NCBI GenBank assembly: GCA_030524745.1
Contig: JAUNGC010000010.1
Coordinates: forward strand, 50,539-114,538
DNA from: Eubacteriales bacterium
GTDB taxonomy: Bacteria; Bacillota; Clostridia; Lachnospirales; Lachnospiraceae
Reading direction: 5' to 3'
DNA: 64,000 nucleotides
Shown here: positions 26,090-35,464 of the stretch, piece by piece
Layout: every line of letters starts with the position of its first letter
Position numbering within the stretch: the stretch's first letter is position 1
Translations under genes and position numbers: made by a program
The notes under the pieces: generated by a model
Databases searched by the model: none
What the model was told of the DNA's origin: nothing
The model's input: the letters and a program-made list of their open reading frames with translations, nothing else

Positions 26090-27109
26090 ATGCCTGTGAA
26101 AGAACAACAATTCTGGAAGGAGGGCATTGACGAAAAGCGGTTTGCCCTCTGCATAAAAAATAAAATATGGATGATTCTGGCGGCAGCTTTGGCTGGCGCT
26201 CTTTTTAGTGGGGCGCTTTATCTGATTGTCAGACAGGCGACGAAGGGAGAGCCGCAATACCGGGCGGAAGTGCTTTTCTTTATCGGCTATGACATTCAGG
26301 AAGAGGATGAAACCCTCAAGGAGTTTATCAATGAATATAACGCCTATACCTGGGGCGATATGATGAAATCCGATAAAGTGATTCTGCATGTGATGGAAGC
26401 GCTGCCGGATGTGGAACGTTCCGTCATCGAAGCTTCCGTCAGCACGGATATCGCCTCGGACCCCGAATTTTTATCGGCAGCCTTTACCACGGACAGCGAG
26501 GAATTGTCCAATCGGATCGGGGCGGCCTATGTCACAGCCATGGCCGCTTTCGGAGAAACCATGCGGGGAAGAGGGCTGACGGGGATTGAAGCCTGGAAAA
26601 CGACGCCCGCCGCTCTGGTCCGGCCGGAGAACAGGGCGCTTTATGCGGCAGAGTTGGGCGCGGTGCTGGGGCTGCTGGCCGGAATATTGGGATTGCTCGG
26701 TTATTATGTGCTGGATGATTCCATTCTGCTGGCAGACGACTTTGAAAAAAGATATCCGTATCCGGTCTTCGGCTACCGGACGGTAAGGGCGGAGCGGCGC
26801 TGGGAGGCTTCCCTTTCGGCGAATCTGACTTACCGGGCGAAAACGGAAGCGTTCCGGGAAGTGGAACTTTCCGACGTGTGCGGGGAGAATGCGGATTTTG
26901 ATGCGCTGCGGGAGACGCCTGTTGTGCTTTTGGTGGAGTGGGGAACGCCCTGCGGCAGGCTGTTGGGCCATGTGATTGAAACGCTCGCCCTGCAGGATGT
27001 GAAGCTTCTGGGAATTATCATTACCGGGGCGGATAACCGGTTTTTGCGCTTTTATTACGGCGACCTTCGTTCCCGCCGCCAGGACCTGCAGAATGGAGAA
27101 AAATCATGA
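26090..27109 (+). CDS. Wzz-like chain-length protein with degenerate kinase-like tail
   Basis: 339-aa polysaccharide co-polymerase-type protein. The N-terminal TM (about residues 28-50) is followed by an extracytoplasmic loop, a second TM at about 185-207 (GAVLGLLAGILGLLGYYVL), and a cytoplasmic segment that looks like a decayed BY-kinase fold: RYPYPVFGYR, then VVLLVEWGTPCGRLLGHVI, then LLGIIITGADNRFLRFYYG. There is no Walker A lysine motif, so ATP hydrolysis is unlikely. The start is uncertain between GTG 26084 and ATG 26090; GAGGAG is 8 bp before the ATG, which I prefer. It probably controls polymer length with the EpsG-like protein. Confidence 0.8.
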   Translation: MPVKEQQFWKEGIDEKRFALCIKNKIWMILAAALAGALFSGALYLIVRQATKGEPQYRAEVLFFIGYDIQEEDETLKEFINEYNAYTWGDMMKSDKVILHVMEALPDVERSVIEASVSTDIASDPEFLSAAFTTDSEELSNRIGAAYVTAMAAFGETMRGRGLTGIEAWKTTPAALVRPENRALYAAELGAVLGLLAGILGLLGYYVLDDSILLADDFEKRYPYPVFGYRTVRAERRWEASLSANLTYRAKTEAFREVELSDVCGENADFDALRETPVVLLVEWGTPCGRLLGHVIETLALQDVKLLGIIITGADNRFLRFYYGDLRSRRQDLQNGEKS

Positions 27110-27894
27110 AGTTACAGTTTCTTGTCTCTGCGGTGAATCAGGATGCGCGCGCGCTTGCCGAAAAAATGAATCTGCAGGCGGAAAGTATCATCATCAATCA
27201 GTGCAGGGAAAACAGATATGAGGAATTTGAATACCGGGAAAACCGGATGCGCTGCTATCATTTTGCGGAGAAAGGAGTAGGGCTCTCCCGCAACAACGCC
27301 CTGCTTCGCGCGGACAGGGATATCTGTCTTTTTGCGGATGAAGATATCGTCTATGCAGAGGGGGCGGACAAGCTGGTATTGGACGCCTTTTTAGCTCATC
27401 CCGAAGCGGACATGCTTTTATTCAATGTGAAGGTGCAGGAGTCAAGGCGCACATACTGGACGGAGCGCTTTCACAGAGTGCGCCTGTATAACTGCGGGCG
27501 ATATCCCGCTTACAGTTTTGCGCTCCGCACGGAAAAAATGCACGCCGCGAACCTGAGTTATTCCCTGCTGTTCGGCGGCGGCGCAAAATACTCCAACGGA
27601 GAGGACAGTCTGTTTATCAGCGACTGCTTAAAGGCCGGGCTGAAGGTTTACGCCGTCCCGGTTGAGATCGGGGAAGAAGTGCCCAGACCGTCCACCTGGT
27701 TTCACGGATACGATGAAAAGTTTTTTTATGACAGAGGCGTTTTGTATCATGCGCTCTACGGGCGGCTGGCCGTCCTGATGGGCCTGCGGTTTCTGCTCAA
27801 AAATAAGGCTGTCATGTGCGCGGGGGAGATCGGCTTTCAGGAGGCGAAAAAATTCCTTGAAACAGGAATCCGGGATGCGAAGAAAGGGCTTTAA
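27106..27894 (+). CDS. Glycosyltransferase-like protein (GT2/GT-A type)
   Basis: 262-aa probable glycosyltransferase of a GT-A type. It opens with MKLQFLVSAVNQD and carries GVGLSRNNALLRADRDICLF then ADEDIVY, which corresponds to the DxD metal site, and later a GGAKYSNGEDSLFISDCL segment with the likely catalytic acidic residue. This pattern is common in capsule loci. The ATG overlaps the stop of the Wzz-like gene (ATGA), and the next gene starts 2 bp after its stop, so it lies in a tightly packed operon. Substrate unknown. Confidence 0.82.
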   Translation: MKLQFLVSAVNQDARALAEKMNLQAESIIINQCRENRYEEFEYRENRMRCYHFAEKGVGLSRNNALLRADRDICLFADEDIVYAEGADKLVLDAFLAHPEADMLLFNVKVQESRRTYWTERFHRVRLYNCGRYPAYSFALRTEKMHAANLSYSLLFGGGAKYSNGEDSLFISDCLKAGLKVYAVPVEIGEEVPRPSTWFHGYDEKFFYDRGVLYHALYGRLAVLMGLRFLLKNKAVMCAGEIGFQEAKKFLETGIRDAKKGL

Positions 27895-27896
27895 CC

Positions 27897-29090
27897 ATGA
27901 TTTTATACAGTCTGATCACGGCTTTTACAATCGCAATCGCCTGTTGTGTAGCGGCCCGTCGGGAGACGCAACTGTCTCCGAAAGGCCGGATGGGAACGCC
28001 GGAATGCAGCGTTGTCATGGGACGGCGGTACGGTCATGGAGGCGTCCTGCGGCGGCAGGCGTTTGATTATGTGTGTCTGGCAGGCATTTTTCTGACCCTC
28101 ACCGCCCTGTCCGCGCTGCGCATTGAAGTGGGAAATGATTACGGCAAATATATCGATATTTTTCATGAAATTTATGCGGGGACGGACAGCGCCTATGTGG
28201 TGACGGAACCCGGCTTTAATTTCGTGGTGAAGGCCGTTTATGTGCTGTCGGGATATGAAAATTATCTGCTGGTGTTCGCGCTGTTCGGCGCGGCGACGGT
28301 GTTTGTCTTTTTAAAGGCGATGTATGAGCAGAGCGCGGATTTTAAGCTTTCCTTTGCCATGTTCATGCTGCTTGGCCTGTATTTCCGCACCTTTACCACG
28401 GTACGCTACTATTTTGTGCTGGCCCTCACCCTTTACAGTCTGAAATATGTGCGGCAAAAGGAATACGGAAAATTTGCGCTGGTCATTTTATTTGCGGCCC
28501 TGTTTCATAAGTCCGTGCTGGTGGTGCTTCTGTTCTATCCGCTGGCGGCTTTTCCCTGGAAGAAGTGGATGCTGGCGGGAGGCGGCGTGATAGCGGCGGG
28601 CGTCTTTCTTTTCCAGCAGCAGATTCTGGGGCTGGCGCTGAAGCTGTACCCGACCTTTCAGAACACGGTCTATCTGACCCAGGACATCGGACTGAAAGCA
28701 AACGCGTCCGGCATTCTGCGGTGCCTGTTCGTATTTCTGCTTGCGGCCCTTTGCCGGAGAGAAAGCAGAAAGGAAAACGCGGCGAATCAGTTTTATCTGA
28801 AGCTGAATTTGTTTGGCTTTTTGCTATATACCTGCGGTTCTTTTCTGCCGCTCGTATCCCGCCTGGCTTATTATGTGGTCACGCCGCAGATTCTGCTGGT
28901 GCCGGGACTGATTGCAGGGCTGAAAAAAGGCCGGAAAAAGAAACTGATTCTGGCGCTGACAGGCGCTTTTTGTCTGGTGTATTTTGTCTGGTTTTTATTG
29001 ACGGCTTCCGGCAGCGGAATCCGTGTGTTGCCTTATCAAACCTGGATTTTTACGGAAAAGGAATGGATCAATGGCTCAGATTTCTTTTAG
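27897..29090 (+). CDS. EpsG-family polysaccharide polymerase (Wzy-like)
   Basis: 397-aa integral membrane protein with ten or more TM helices. The loop LRIEVGNDYGKYIDIFHEIY with EPGFNFVVK, and the segment RTFTTVRYYFVLALTLYSLKY (quoted in part) are characteristic of EpsG, which polymerises lipid-linked repeat units outside the membrane. It is complete. Its last 20 bp overlap the next GT2 gene. With the initiating transferase and the Wzz-like protein it completes most of a Wzy-dependent machine; the flippase is not visible in this window. Confidence 0.88.
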   Translation: MILYSLITAFTIAIACCVAARRETQLSPKGRMGTPECSVVMGRRYGHGGVLRRQAFDYVCLAGIFLTLTALSALRIEVGNDYGKYIDIFHEIYAGTDSAYVVTEPGFNFVVKAVYVLSGYENYLLVFALFGAATVFVFLKAMYEQSADFKLSFAMFMLLGLYFRTFTTVRYYFVLALTLYSLKYVRQKEYGKFALVILFAALFHKSVLVVLLFYPLAAFPWKKWMLAGGGVIAAGVFLFQQQILGLALKLYPTFQNTVYLTQDIGLKANASGILRCLFVFLLAALCRRESRKENAANQFYLKLNLFGFLLYTCGSFLPLVSRLAYYVVTPQILLVPGLIAGLKKGRKKKLILALTGAFCLVYFVWFLLTASGSGIRVLPYQTWIFTEKEWINGSDFF

Positions 29091-29913
29091 CATCGTAGTA
29101 GTCTGCTTAAACCCGGGGAAGAAACTTCTTCCCACGATCGAAAGCGTGTTGAAACAGCAATACGGGAATTATGAAATTCTTGTCAAGGACGGAGGGTCGC
29201 AGGACGGCTCGCTGGCTTTCCTGCCCGCCGACAGCAGAATCCGCCTGGTGACGGCTCCGGATACGGGAATTTATGACGCTATGAATCAGGCGCTTCCCTA
29301 TCTGACGGGACAGTACGTGATGTTTTTAAACTGCGGGGACATTCTGCACGACAGTCAGGTGCTGGAGCAAATGGCAAAGCAGATCGAGCGGAAAAAAGAA
29401 GCGGATTTAAACAGAGAAGGACACTGCTATAAAGAGCGGATACGCATTTTCTATGGAAATCAATATAACCAGCTTCAGAAATGTGTGGTTTATTCCGCGC
29501 CGGAGGTGAATGATTTCACCTGCTACCGGAATGTGCCCTGTCATCAGGTGTGCTTTTACGATATCCGGTTGTTTGAAGAGCGCGGTTATGATACGAAATA
29601 CCGGGTGCGGGCGGACTACGAGCATTTCCTGTACTGTATTTATGAAAGAAGGGCGCAGGCGGTCTATACGGAAGTGCTGGTGGCGGATTATGAGGGCGGC
29701 GGCTTTTCCGAAACGAAGGAAAACCGCAAAAGATCGGCAAAAGAGCACGGGGAAATTACCAGACATTATCTGGGGCGGGAAAAGGTGTTGCGCTATAAGA
29801 CGGTGATGCTTTTGTCGCTGGCTCCCCTGCGCACAAAGCTGGCGGAAAATGAAAAATATGCAGGCGCTTATAACAAGCTGAAAACTGCTGTCTATAAACT
29901 GCGGAGAAAATAG
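29071..29913 (+). CDS. GT2 glycosyltransferase (WcaA-like)
   Basis: 280-aa family 2 glycosyltransferase. The marks are FSIVVVCLNPGKKLLPTIES, ILVKDGGSQDGSL, TAPDTGIYDAMNQAL and FLNCGDIL, typical of the group annotated as WcaA/colanic acid-type transferases. A longer frame opens at 29023 in the overlapping upstream gene; the ATG at 29071 has AAAGGA 9 bp ahead and begins at the normal distance from the first strand. The C-terminal third contains a conserved DxxRxRxDYE-like element (KYRVRADYEHFLY). It is cotranscribed with the flanking genes. Confidence 0.88.
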   Translation: MAQISFSIVVVCLNPGKKLLPTIESVLKQQYGNYEILVKDGGSQDGSLAFLPADSRIRLVTAPDTGIYDAMNQALPYLTGQYVMFLNCGDILHDSQVLEQMAKQIERKKEADLNREGHCYKERIRIFYGNQYNQLQKCVVYSAPEVNDFTCYRNVPCHQVCFYDIRLFEERGYDTKYRVRADYEHFLYCIYERRAQAVYTEVLVADYEGGGFSETKENRKRSAKEHGEITRHYLGREKVLRYKTVMLLSLAPLRTKLAENEKYAGAYNKLKTAVYKLRRK

Positions 29914-29915
29914 AA

Positions 29916-31205
29916 ATGAGAGTATTATGGGTTTGTAATATCATGCTGCCGGCTGTGGCCAAAGAACTGGGCGTATCCTACAGCGTCCGGGAAGGATGGC
30001 TTTCCGGTATTTTGAGCAGGTTTCTTCTGGAGAAAGCGGACCGGGACCTGACGCTGGGCATCTGTTTTCCGGCTCAGGGGGAACTGGCGGCGCTGCATCG
30101 GAAGCTGCAATTGGGAGAACAAAAGAAAGCGGTAGAATGTTATGGCTTCGGGGAGGACTTAAATCATCCGGAGCAATATGATTTTTCGCTGGAACCCCGT
30201 TTCGGGCAGATTCTGTCGGATTTTCAACCGGATCTGGTTCACATTTTCGGCACGGAATTTCCCCATGCCTATGCCTGCGCGAAGGTGTGGAACCGTCCGG
30301 AGAAGACGCTGGTGGGCATTCAGGGCGTGTGCGCGGCATGCGCACAGGAATACATGGCGGATCTGCCGGAATCTGTGAGAAAAAGCAGAACGCTGCGGGA
30401 TGTTTTGAAAAAGGACAGTTTAGCGCAGCAGCAGCAAAAGTTTTATGCCAGGGCAAAAACGGAGGAAAAGCTGCTGCGTCTGGCGGGTCATGTGACGGGT
30501 CGCACAATGTTTGATAAAACGATAACTTCGCAGATCAATCCGGCTTCCGTGTATCATTTTATGAATGAAACGATGCGGGAAAGTTTTTACGCAGGAGAAT
30601 GGAAACCGGAAAAATGTCAGAAATTTGAGATCTTTGTAAGCCAGGCAGATTACCCGTTAAAGGGCTTTCATTATTTATTGCAGGCGATGAAGGAAATCTT
30701 GCAAAGCTTTCCCCAGGCCCGGATTGCGGTTGCAGGCAACAGTATATTGGGCGTTGACGGAATTACGAGCAGACTGAAGCTTCCGGCCTATGGAAAATAT
30801 CTGCGCAAACTCATAAAGGAGAATCATCTGGAGGGGAAAATCCGGGTGCTGGGACGTCTTGACGAGGAAGAGATGAAACAGCGCTATCTTTCCTGCCATG
30901 TTTTTGTGTGTCCGTCCTCGGTGGAAAATTCCCCCAATTCCGTGGCGGAAGCGCAGCTTCTGGGCGTGCCGGTGATAGCGAGCCGCGCCGGGGGTATTCC
31001 CAGCGTTGCGGAGGATGGCGTGGGCGGCCTGCTGTTTGAAAAAGGAAACGCTCATGATCTGGCCCGGGCCGTTATGCAGATTTTTTCTTCGGAGGAACGG
31101 GCAAAAGAACTCTCCCGGAGGGAAAGGGAACTTGCGGCCTTGAAATATGATGGGGCGGCAAATTACCGCAGGCTGTTGGAAATTTACGGAGAAATTGCGG
31201 GGTGA
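29916..31205 (+). CDS. GT4-family glycosyltransferase
   Basis: 429-aa GT-B fold glycosyltransferase. The N-terminal domain opens with MRVLWVCNIMLPAVA and a phosphate-rich acceptor loop; the C-terminal donor domain has FVSQADYPLKGFHYLLQAM and the family's catalytic signature VCPSSVENSPNSVAEAQLLG, which includes the E-x7-E pattern of GT4. The middle (QGVCAACAQEYMADLP) is unusual to this subgroup, as in WfcD-like transferases. It starts 2 bp after the previous stop and overlaps nothing upstream. Donor and acceptor are unknown. Confidence 0.88.
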   Translation: MRVLWVCNIMLPAVAKELGVSYSVREGWLSGILSRFLLEKADRDLTLGICFPAQGELAALHRKLQLGEQKKAVECYGFGEDLNHPEQYDFSLEPRFGQILSDFQPDLVHIFGTEFPHAYACAKVWNRPEKTLVGIQGVCAACAQEYMADLPESVRKSRTLRDVLKKDSLAQQQQKFYARAKTEEKLLRLAGHVTGRTMFDKTITSQINPASVYHFMNETMRESFYAGEWKPEKCQKFEIFVSQADYPLKGFHYLLQAMKEILQSFPQARIAVAGNSILGVDGITSRLKLPAYGKYLRKLIKENHLEGKIRVLGRLDEEEMKQRYLSCHVFVCPSSVENSPNSVAEAQLLGVPVIASRAGGIPSVAEDGVGGLLFEKGNAHDLARAVMQIFSSEERAKELSRRERELAALKYDGAANYRRLLEIYGEIAG

Positions 31206-31251
31206 CGGTTCAAAAGCCCGACCGGAATCCGGGGATTGGAGCGTGTTTGTT

Positions 31252-32460
31252 ATGAAAGCGGTTTTTATTTCAAATTATATCAATCATCATCAGATTCCTT
31301 TTTCCGATGCGCTGTACCGGCGGCTGGGAGCAGATTATCACTTCATCCAGACGGAACCCATGGAAGAGGAGCGCCTGAAAATGGGATGGGGACTGGACGC
31401 ATCCAAAATTCCCTATGTGGTATTTGCCGATCAGGAAGAGGCGCGGTGCAGACAACTCATCGCGGACGCGGATCTTGTGCTGGCGGGATGGACGAAGCGG
31501 ACGGATCTGTTTCTGCCCCGGCTGGCGGAAGGAAAACTGACCTTGCGGATCAGCGAGCGGATTTACCGGGAAGGGCAGTGGAAGGCCGTCTCGCCCCGGG
31601 GACTTTGGGCGAAATATCAGGAGCACGGGAAGTTCCGGAAACAGCCGGTCTATCTGCTGTGCGCCGGGGCCTATGTGGCTTCCGATTTTTCCCTGATCGG
31701 CGCATATCCGGATAAGATGCTGAAGTTCGGATATTTTCCCGAACTGCGGGTCTATGAAGGAGATCAATTGTGGGAGAAAAAGCGCCGTATGGCTGCAGCG
31801 GCGGGCGGCGGCGCGGGCGCAGAAAGCATGCAGATTGTCTGGGCCGGGCGCATGATTCCCTTAAAGCACCCGGAATTTGTGGTGCGCCTGGCGAAGGAAT
31901 TAAAGCGGGAAGGGCGCGCTTTTCATATTCACATGGTCGGCAGCGGACCGATGGAAGAAACACTGCGGCAGGAAATTGAAGCGGAAGCGTTGACGGAAGC
32001 TTTCACCTTTTACGGATTTCTGACGCCGGACAAGGTGCGGGATGTGATGGAAGGCTGCCGGATTCATTTGTTTACGAGCAATTATCTGGAAGGCTGGGGC
32101 AGCGTGATAAACGAAGGCATGAACAGCGGCTGCTGCGTGGTGGCAAACGCCCAGGCGGGCGCGGCCCCTTTTCTGATCGAGGACGGGGTGAACGGTATGA
32201 CATATGCGGACGGGCGGTATGAGAATTTTGCCGCAAAGGTGAAGCGGATTTTTGAGGAACCGGAAAGCGCAGAGCGGATGGGAAAAGCGGCCTATGAGAC
32301 GATCGCGGGAAAATGGAACGCGGAGCATGCGGCGCAGGAGTGCCTGCGCTTTTACGAAGGCTGGAAGGCAGGAAAGCTGAGTCTGCCGGAAGAAGGCCCG
32401 TTTTCCAAAGCGCCGAAGCTATCCGCCCGCTGGAAATACGGGGAAGGAAGACTGGAATAA
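31252..32460 (+). CDS. GT4-family glycosyltransferase
   Basis: 402-aa GT-B glycosyltransferase. It opens with MKAVFISNYINHHQIPFSDA, a start typical of GT4 enzymes in capsule loci. The C-terminal domain has IVWAGRMIPLKHPEFVVRLA and LFTSNYLEGWGSVINEGMNS with the catalytic E-x7-E. A longer frame opens at 31147 within the upstream gene, but the ATG at 31252 follows TTGGAG by 9 bp. It is spaced 46 bp from the previous gene. The last 30 residues (KAPKLSARWKYGEGRLE) are polar and not part of the fold. Confidence 0.87.
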   Translation: MKAVFISNYINHHQIPFSDALYRRLGADYHFIQTEPMEEERLKMGWGLDASKIPYVVFADQEEARCRQLIADADLVLAGWTKRTDLFLPRLAEGKLTLRISERIYREGQWKAVSPRGLWAKYQEHGKFRKQPVYLLCAGAYVASDFSLIGAYPDKMLKFGYFPELRVYEGDQLWEKKRRMAAAAGGGAGAESMQIVWAGRMIPLKHPEFVVRLAKELKREGRAFHIHMVGSGPMEETLRQEIEAEALTEAFTFYGFLTPDKVRDVMEGCRIHLFTSNYLEGWGSVINEGMNSGCCVVANAQAGAAPFLIEDGVNGMTYADGRYENFAAKVKRIFEEPESAERMGKAAYETIAGKWNAEHAAQECLRFYEGWKAGKLSLPEEGPFSKAPKLSARWKYGEGRLE

Positions 32461-32531
32461 CGGCTGCGCTTCATAGCCCGGCAGGGATGTGAAGAATAGT
32501 GTGAAAAATAACATGTCGGAGGGTCAGGAGA

Positions 32532-33530
32532 ATGACACAGGATATTTTGCTGAGCATTATTGTGCCTGTCTATAATATAGAAGATTGTCTGGAACGCTGC
32601 GTGGAGAGCATCCGGCAACAAAGCTACCGGAATCTGGAAATCCTTCTGGTGGATGACGGTTCTACGGATGGGAGCGGCGCGATCTGCGACGAATTTGCGG
32701 CGAGAGATGAACGGATCCGGGTTTTTCATAAGGAAAACGGCGGTTCTTCATCCGCCCGCAATCTGGGCGTCCGGGAAGCGAAGGGCGCATGGCTGGGCTT
32801 CGTGGACAGCGACGACTGGATCGATCCCGATATGTATAAAAGACTTCTGGAAACGGCATTGGCCTCCGGGGCGGACATCGCGCAGGCTTCCCGCGACGAA
32901 ATCGACGAACAGGGCGGGCGGCGCCCGGATGTCTGCGCGCCGCCCAAAGAAACTTTTTTCTGTCCGGCGCAGGATTTTCTGCGGGAACTGCTGCTGCATC
33001 GGGGGGACTGTTCCTTTTGCACGAAGCTGGTTAAAAAGGAACTGTTTGCGGGAAGGGCTTTCCCGGAAGGAAAGCTCAATGAAGATTTTTATCTGCTGGT
33101 GGACATGCTGGCCTGTACAGAGGGAATCAGCATTCTCCCCGATCAGATGTATCACGTATTTTACCGGATCGGCAGCAATACAAGAAAGAAAGACAGGAAT
33201 GATTTTTCAAGGGTTTTTGTGGATATTGTGGACAATGCGGATTTCGTGGAAGAACTGGTGGGGAAAAAGTATCCGCAACTCATGACGGAAGCGGTGCGCT
33301 TCGGCCTGTTTCAGCGGCTGGATTACATGCTCCATATTCCGGTAGTACGGATGGTGAATACCGACGCGTTTTACTGCCGGGTGAAAAAATATCTGCGCAC
33401 GCATGTGAAGGACACGATCCGCAATCCTTATCTGACAAAGAAAAATAAAATTTATCTTTTGCTGTTCACGGCGGCGCCCAAAACCGTGCGCCGCGTGCAT
33501 GGATGGATACAGAAGTTAAAACGGAACTGA
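32532..33530 (+). CDS. GT2 glycosyltransferase (CpsJ/EpsJ-like)
   Basis: 332-aa family 2 glycosyltransferase with the usual start LLSIIVPVYNIEDCLERCVE, ILLVDDGSTDGS, NGGSSSARNLGVREAKG and the metal motif FVDSDDWIDPDMY. The last 140 residues are helical and basic, as in CpsJ/EpsJ-type enzymes of Firmicute capsule loci. It is the last glycosyltransferase of the locus and is followed by a convergent gene, so the polysaccharide unit ends here. No obvious terminator was seen in the 71-bp gap. Confidence 0.9.
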   Translation: MTQDILLSIIVPVYNIEDCLERCVESIRQQSYRNLEILLVDDGSTDGSGAICDEFAARDERIRVFHKENGGSSSARNLGVREAKGAWLGFVDSDDWIDPDMYKRLLETALASGADIAQASRDEIDEQGGRRPDVCAPPKETFFCPAQDFLRELLLHRGDCSFCTKLVKKELFAGRAFPEGKLNEDFYLLVDMLACTEGISILPDQMYHVFYRIGSNTRKKDRNDFSRVFVDIVDNADFVEELVGKKYPQLMTEAVRFGLFQRLDYMLHIPVVRMVNTDAFYCRVKKYLRTHVKDTIRNPYLTKKNKIYLLLFTAAPKTVRRVHGWIQKLKRN

Positions 33531-33601
33531 TTTTTGTCTGAATGCGTTCTATTTTGCCGTCCGGCTGCTTTACGTCTGCAGAGCGAGCCGGGGCGCCTGT
33601 T

Positions 33602-34057
33602 TTACGGGTGGCGGCGACTTATCAAACGGGACAGGACGCCGAACGCAATGGCCACGGCAATACCGGAAAATACGATAAGCAGCGACAGCAGTACGATGCC
33701 GGGATGATTCATATTGAGAAACAGGAGAACAATGTTTCCGGCAAAGAAAAATGCGCTGTCGCCTGCGGCAAGAGCCGAAATTCCTTTTAAAAGCTTTGCG
33801 TCAGAATGCGAAAAGGCCTGATTTGTTCCGATATTTACCGCGGCCTTCCAGGCGAAAGCGAGGGCGATAAATACCGGAATGGCGGTCATCCACAGGAAAA
33901 TAAGCCAGGGACGGTAACAATAATCATATACGCCGTTTTCGGCATAAGCGACTGCCTGCCCCAGCATGGGAATCACCAGAGCATAAAGAATCAGGACGCA
34001 AATACCGATGTCGGCAATGCTGAACTTCAGCCATCCTGACAGAGACGTTCGTTTCAT
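33602..34057 (-). CDS. DUF2975 membrane protein
   Basis: 151-aa membrane protein with four TM helices (about residues 15-35, 48-70, 93-115 and 120-142). The layout and the segment KAAVNIGTNQAFSHSDAKLLKGISALA match DUF2975. In most Firmicutes this gene is followed by a small XRE regulator (YozG-like); here the sequence after its stop runs into the end of a glycosyltransferase and no such gene is present. The function of the family is unknown. It has its own consensus-type promoter upstream. Confidence 0.85.
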   Translation of the reverse strand: MKRTSLSGWLKFSIADIGICVLILYALVIPMLGQAVAYAENGVYDYCYRPWLIFLWMTAIPVFIALAFAWKAAVNIGTNQAFSHSDAKLLKGISALAAGDSAFFFAGNIVLLFLNMNHPGIVLLSLLIVFSGIAVAIAFGVLSRLISRRHP

Positions 34058-34095
34058 AAGCAGATATTCCTCCTGTTCATTGATTTTCTATCAGG

Positions 34096-34124
34096 AGTAT
34101 AGCATATCGGCTTCTGAAATACAA
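34096..34124 (-). promoter_or_regulatory. Promoter of the DUF2975 gene
   Basis: Minus-strand TTGTAT (-35), 17-nt spacer, TATACT (-10, 5 of 6), placing transcription start about 30-35 bp ahead of the ATG. An AT-only inverted repeat (CAATAAA / TTTATTG, 34122-34137) overlaps the -35 and may also end the upstream MFS transcript. Confidence 0.65.
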
Positions 34125-34150
34125 TAAAAATTTATTGTTTTTCGATAAAA

Positions 34151-35464
34151 TTATTTTCGCTCGTTACAGGATTCTATGGAGTCCAGGGAGCGAATTTCGC
34201 GGCTGCGGCACAGGATCAGGTTGATGATGATCCCGGACAGGCCTGCAAGAACAAAAATCAGTCCGATTCCTGAGCCGGCTCCATTTCCTACAACTTTGCC
34301 GCATATTGTCTGCAGGGTTCCGGGATGTTTCATGAACGGTTCCAAAACATAGTCTGCCAGGAACGCGCCCAGAAGATATCCCACAGGAGCCAGCATTTGT
34401 GTAATCATCCCCTGAATGGAAAACATTCTTCCCTGCATCTGCAGCGGAACCTTTTCCCGTAAGACAGCAGTCTGAAGGGTACTGTATATGGGAGAACCGA
34501 AGCATCCAAAGAAGGCCACAGCGCACCACTGCCAGATGTTTCTTCCCATCCCGAAAAACGTAATGCCAAACAGGCACAGAAAGCTGCCGAAAAACATGAC
34601 GGGTATCTTTTTCTTTGGAGAAGTTTTGCGCATCAGCAGCAGGCTGGAGGCTACGCAGCCTGCCGCCATGAAAGCCGATACCATGCCGACAGTCATTTCG
34701 CTGTTTCCTGTTCTTGCCAGTAAAAGAGGGGAATACATGCTGTCGAAGGAGATTGCTCCGGTAAGCTCCAAAACGCTGTAACCGGCCAATAGTAAAAGAA
34801 GCGCGCGCTGCGTTTTTAAATATCGGACACCTTCCAGCATATCTTTTTTTAAAGTACGGAAGGAAGTTTTTTCTTCGGAAGAGACTGTTTCCGGAATTTG
34901 TACCCATAGCAGCAAGGTGATAAATGCAAACAAAAATGTGAATAAATCGATTGCCAGCACAAGACCCAGTCCGCCGATGCTCAAAACGGCGGCAGACAGT
35001 ACCGGCTGGATCATGCCCGAAATCGATCCGACTGCGGATTGAAGGCCGCCGATTCGCACATAGTCCTCTTTGTCAATCAGCAGGGAAACGGCAGTCTGGG
35101 ACGCCGGTCCCTGAAACGCATTCATAAATCCGTTCAGGATGTTGACGGCGCACAGGATCCATAGCTGCAGGTGATTCGTAAAAAAGCACAGCAAAATCGT
35201 GAGACTTCCGGCCGCCGCCAGGGTATCGCATACGAGCAGGACGGTTTTTTTGCCGGATTTGTCCGCAACCGCGCCGCCCGGCAGGCTCACGATCAAATAG
35301 GGAACCATGCTGCATATGGCGAGCAGGGAAGAGGCCATCACCTCGCCTTTTTGGGTATAGGCCCAGATGACCAGCGAAAATGCGGTCATGGCAGATCCGA
35401 ATTGAGAAACGGTTTGTCCGATCAATAATAAATAGTAATTGTGAAGTCTTTTCTGTTTATTCAT
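34151..35464 (-). CDS. MFS transporter (macrolide-efflux type)
   Basis: 437-aa integral membrane protein with twelve TM helices. It starts LLLIGQTVSQFGSAMTAFSL and has the loop 2-3 signature GGAVADKSGKKTVLLVCD, both common in the MFS group that contains macrolide efflux proteins. It exports an unknown small molecule or drug. The ATG at 35464 overlaps the stop of the WYL regulator (ATGA), so the pair is translated together. That suggests regulation of the exporter by the WYL protein in response to its ligand. Confidence 0.88.
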   Translation of the reverse strand: MNKQKRLHNYYLLLIGQTVSQFGSAMTAFSLVIWAYTQKGEVMASSLLAICSMVPYLIVSLPGGAVADKSGKKTVLLVCDTLAAAGSLTILLCFFTNHLQLWILCAVNILNGFMNAFQGPASQTAVSLLIDKEDYVRIGGLQSAVGSISGMIQPVLSAAVLSIGGLGLVLAIDLFTFLFAFITLLLWVQIPETVSSEEKTSFRTLKKDMLEGVRYLKTQRALLLLLAGYSVLELTGAISFDSMYSPLLLARTGNSEMTVGMVSAFMAAGCVASSLLLMRKTSPKKKIPVMFFGSFLCLFGITFFGMGRNIWQWCAVAFFGCFGSPIYSTLQTAVLREKVPLQMQGRMFSIQGMITQMLAPVGYLLGAFLADYVLEPFMKHPGTLQTICGKVVGNGAGSGIGLIFVLAGLSGIIINLILCRSREIRSLDSIESCNERK

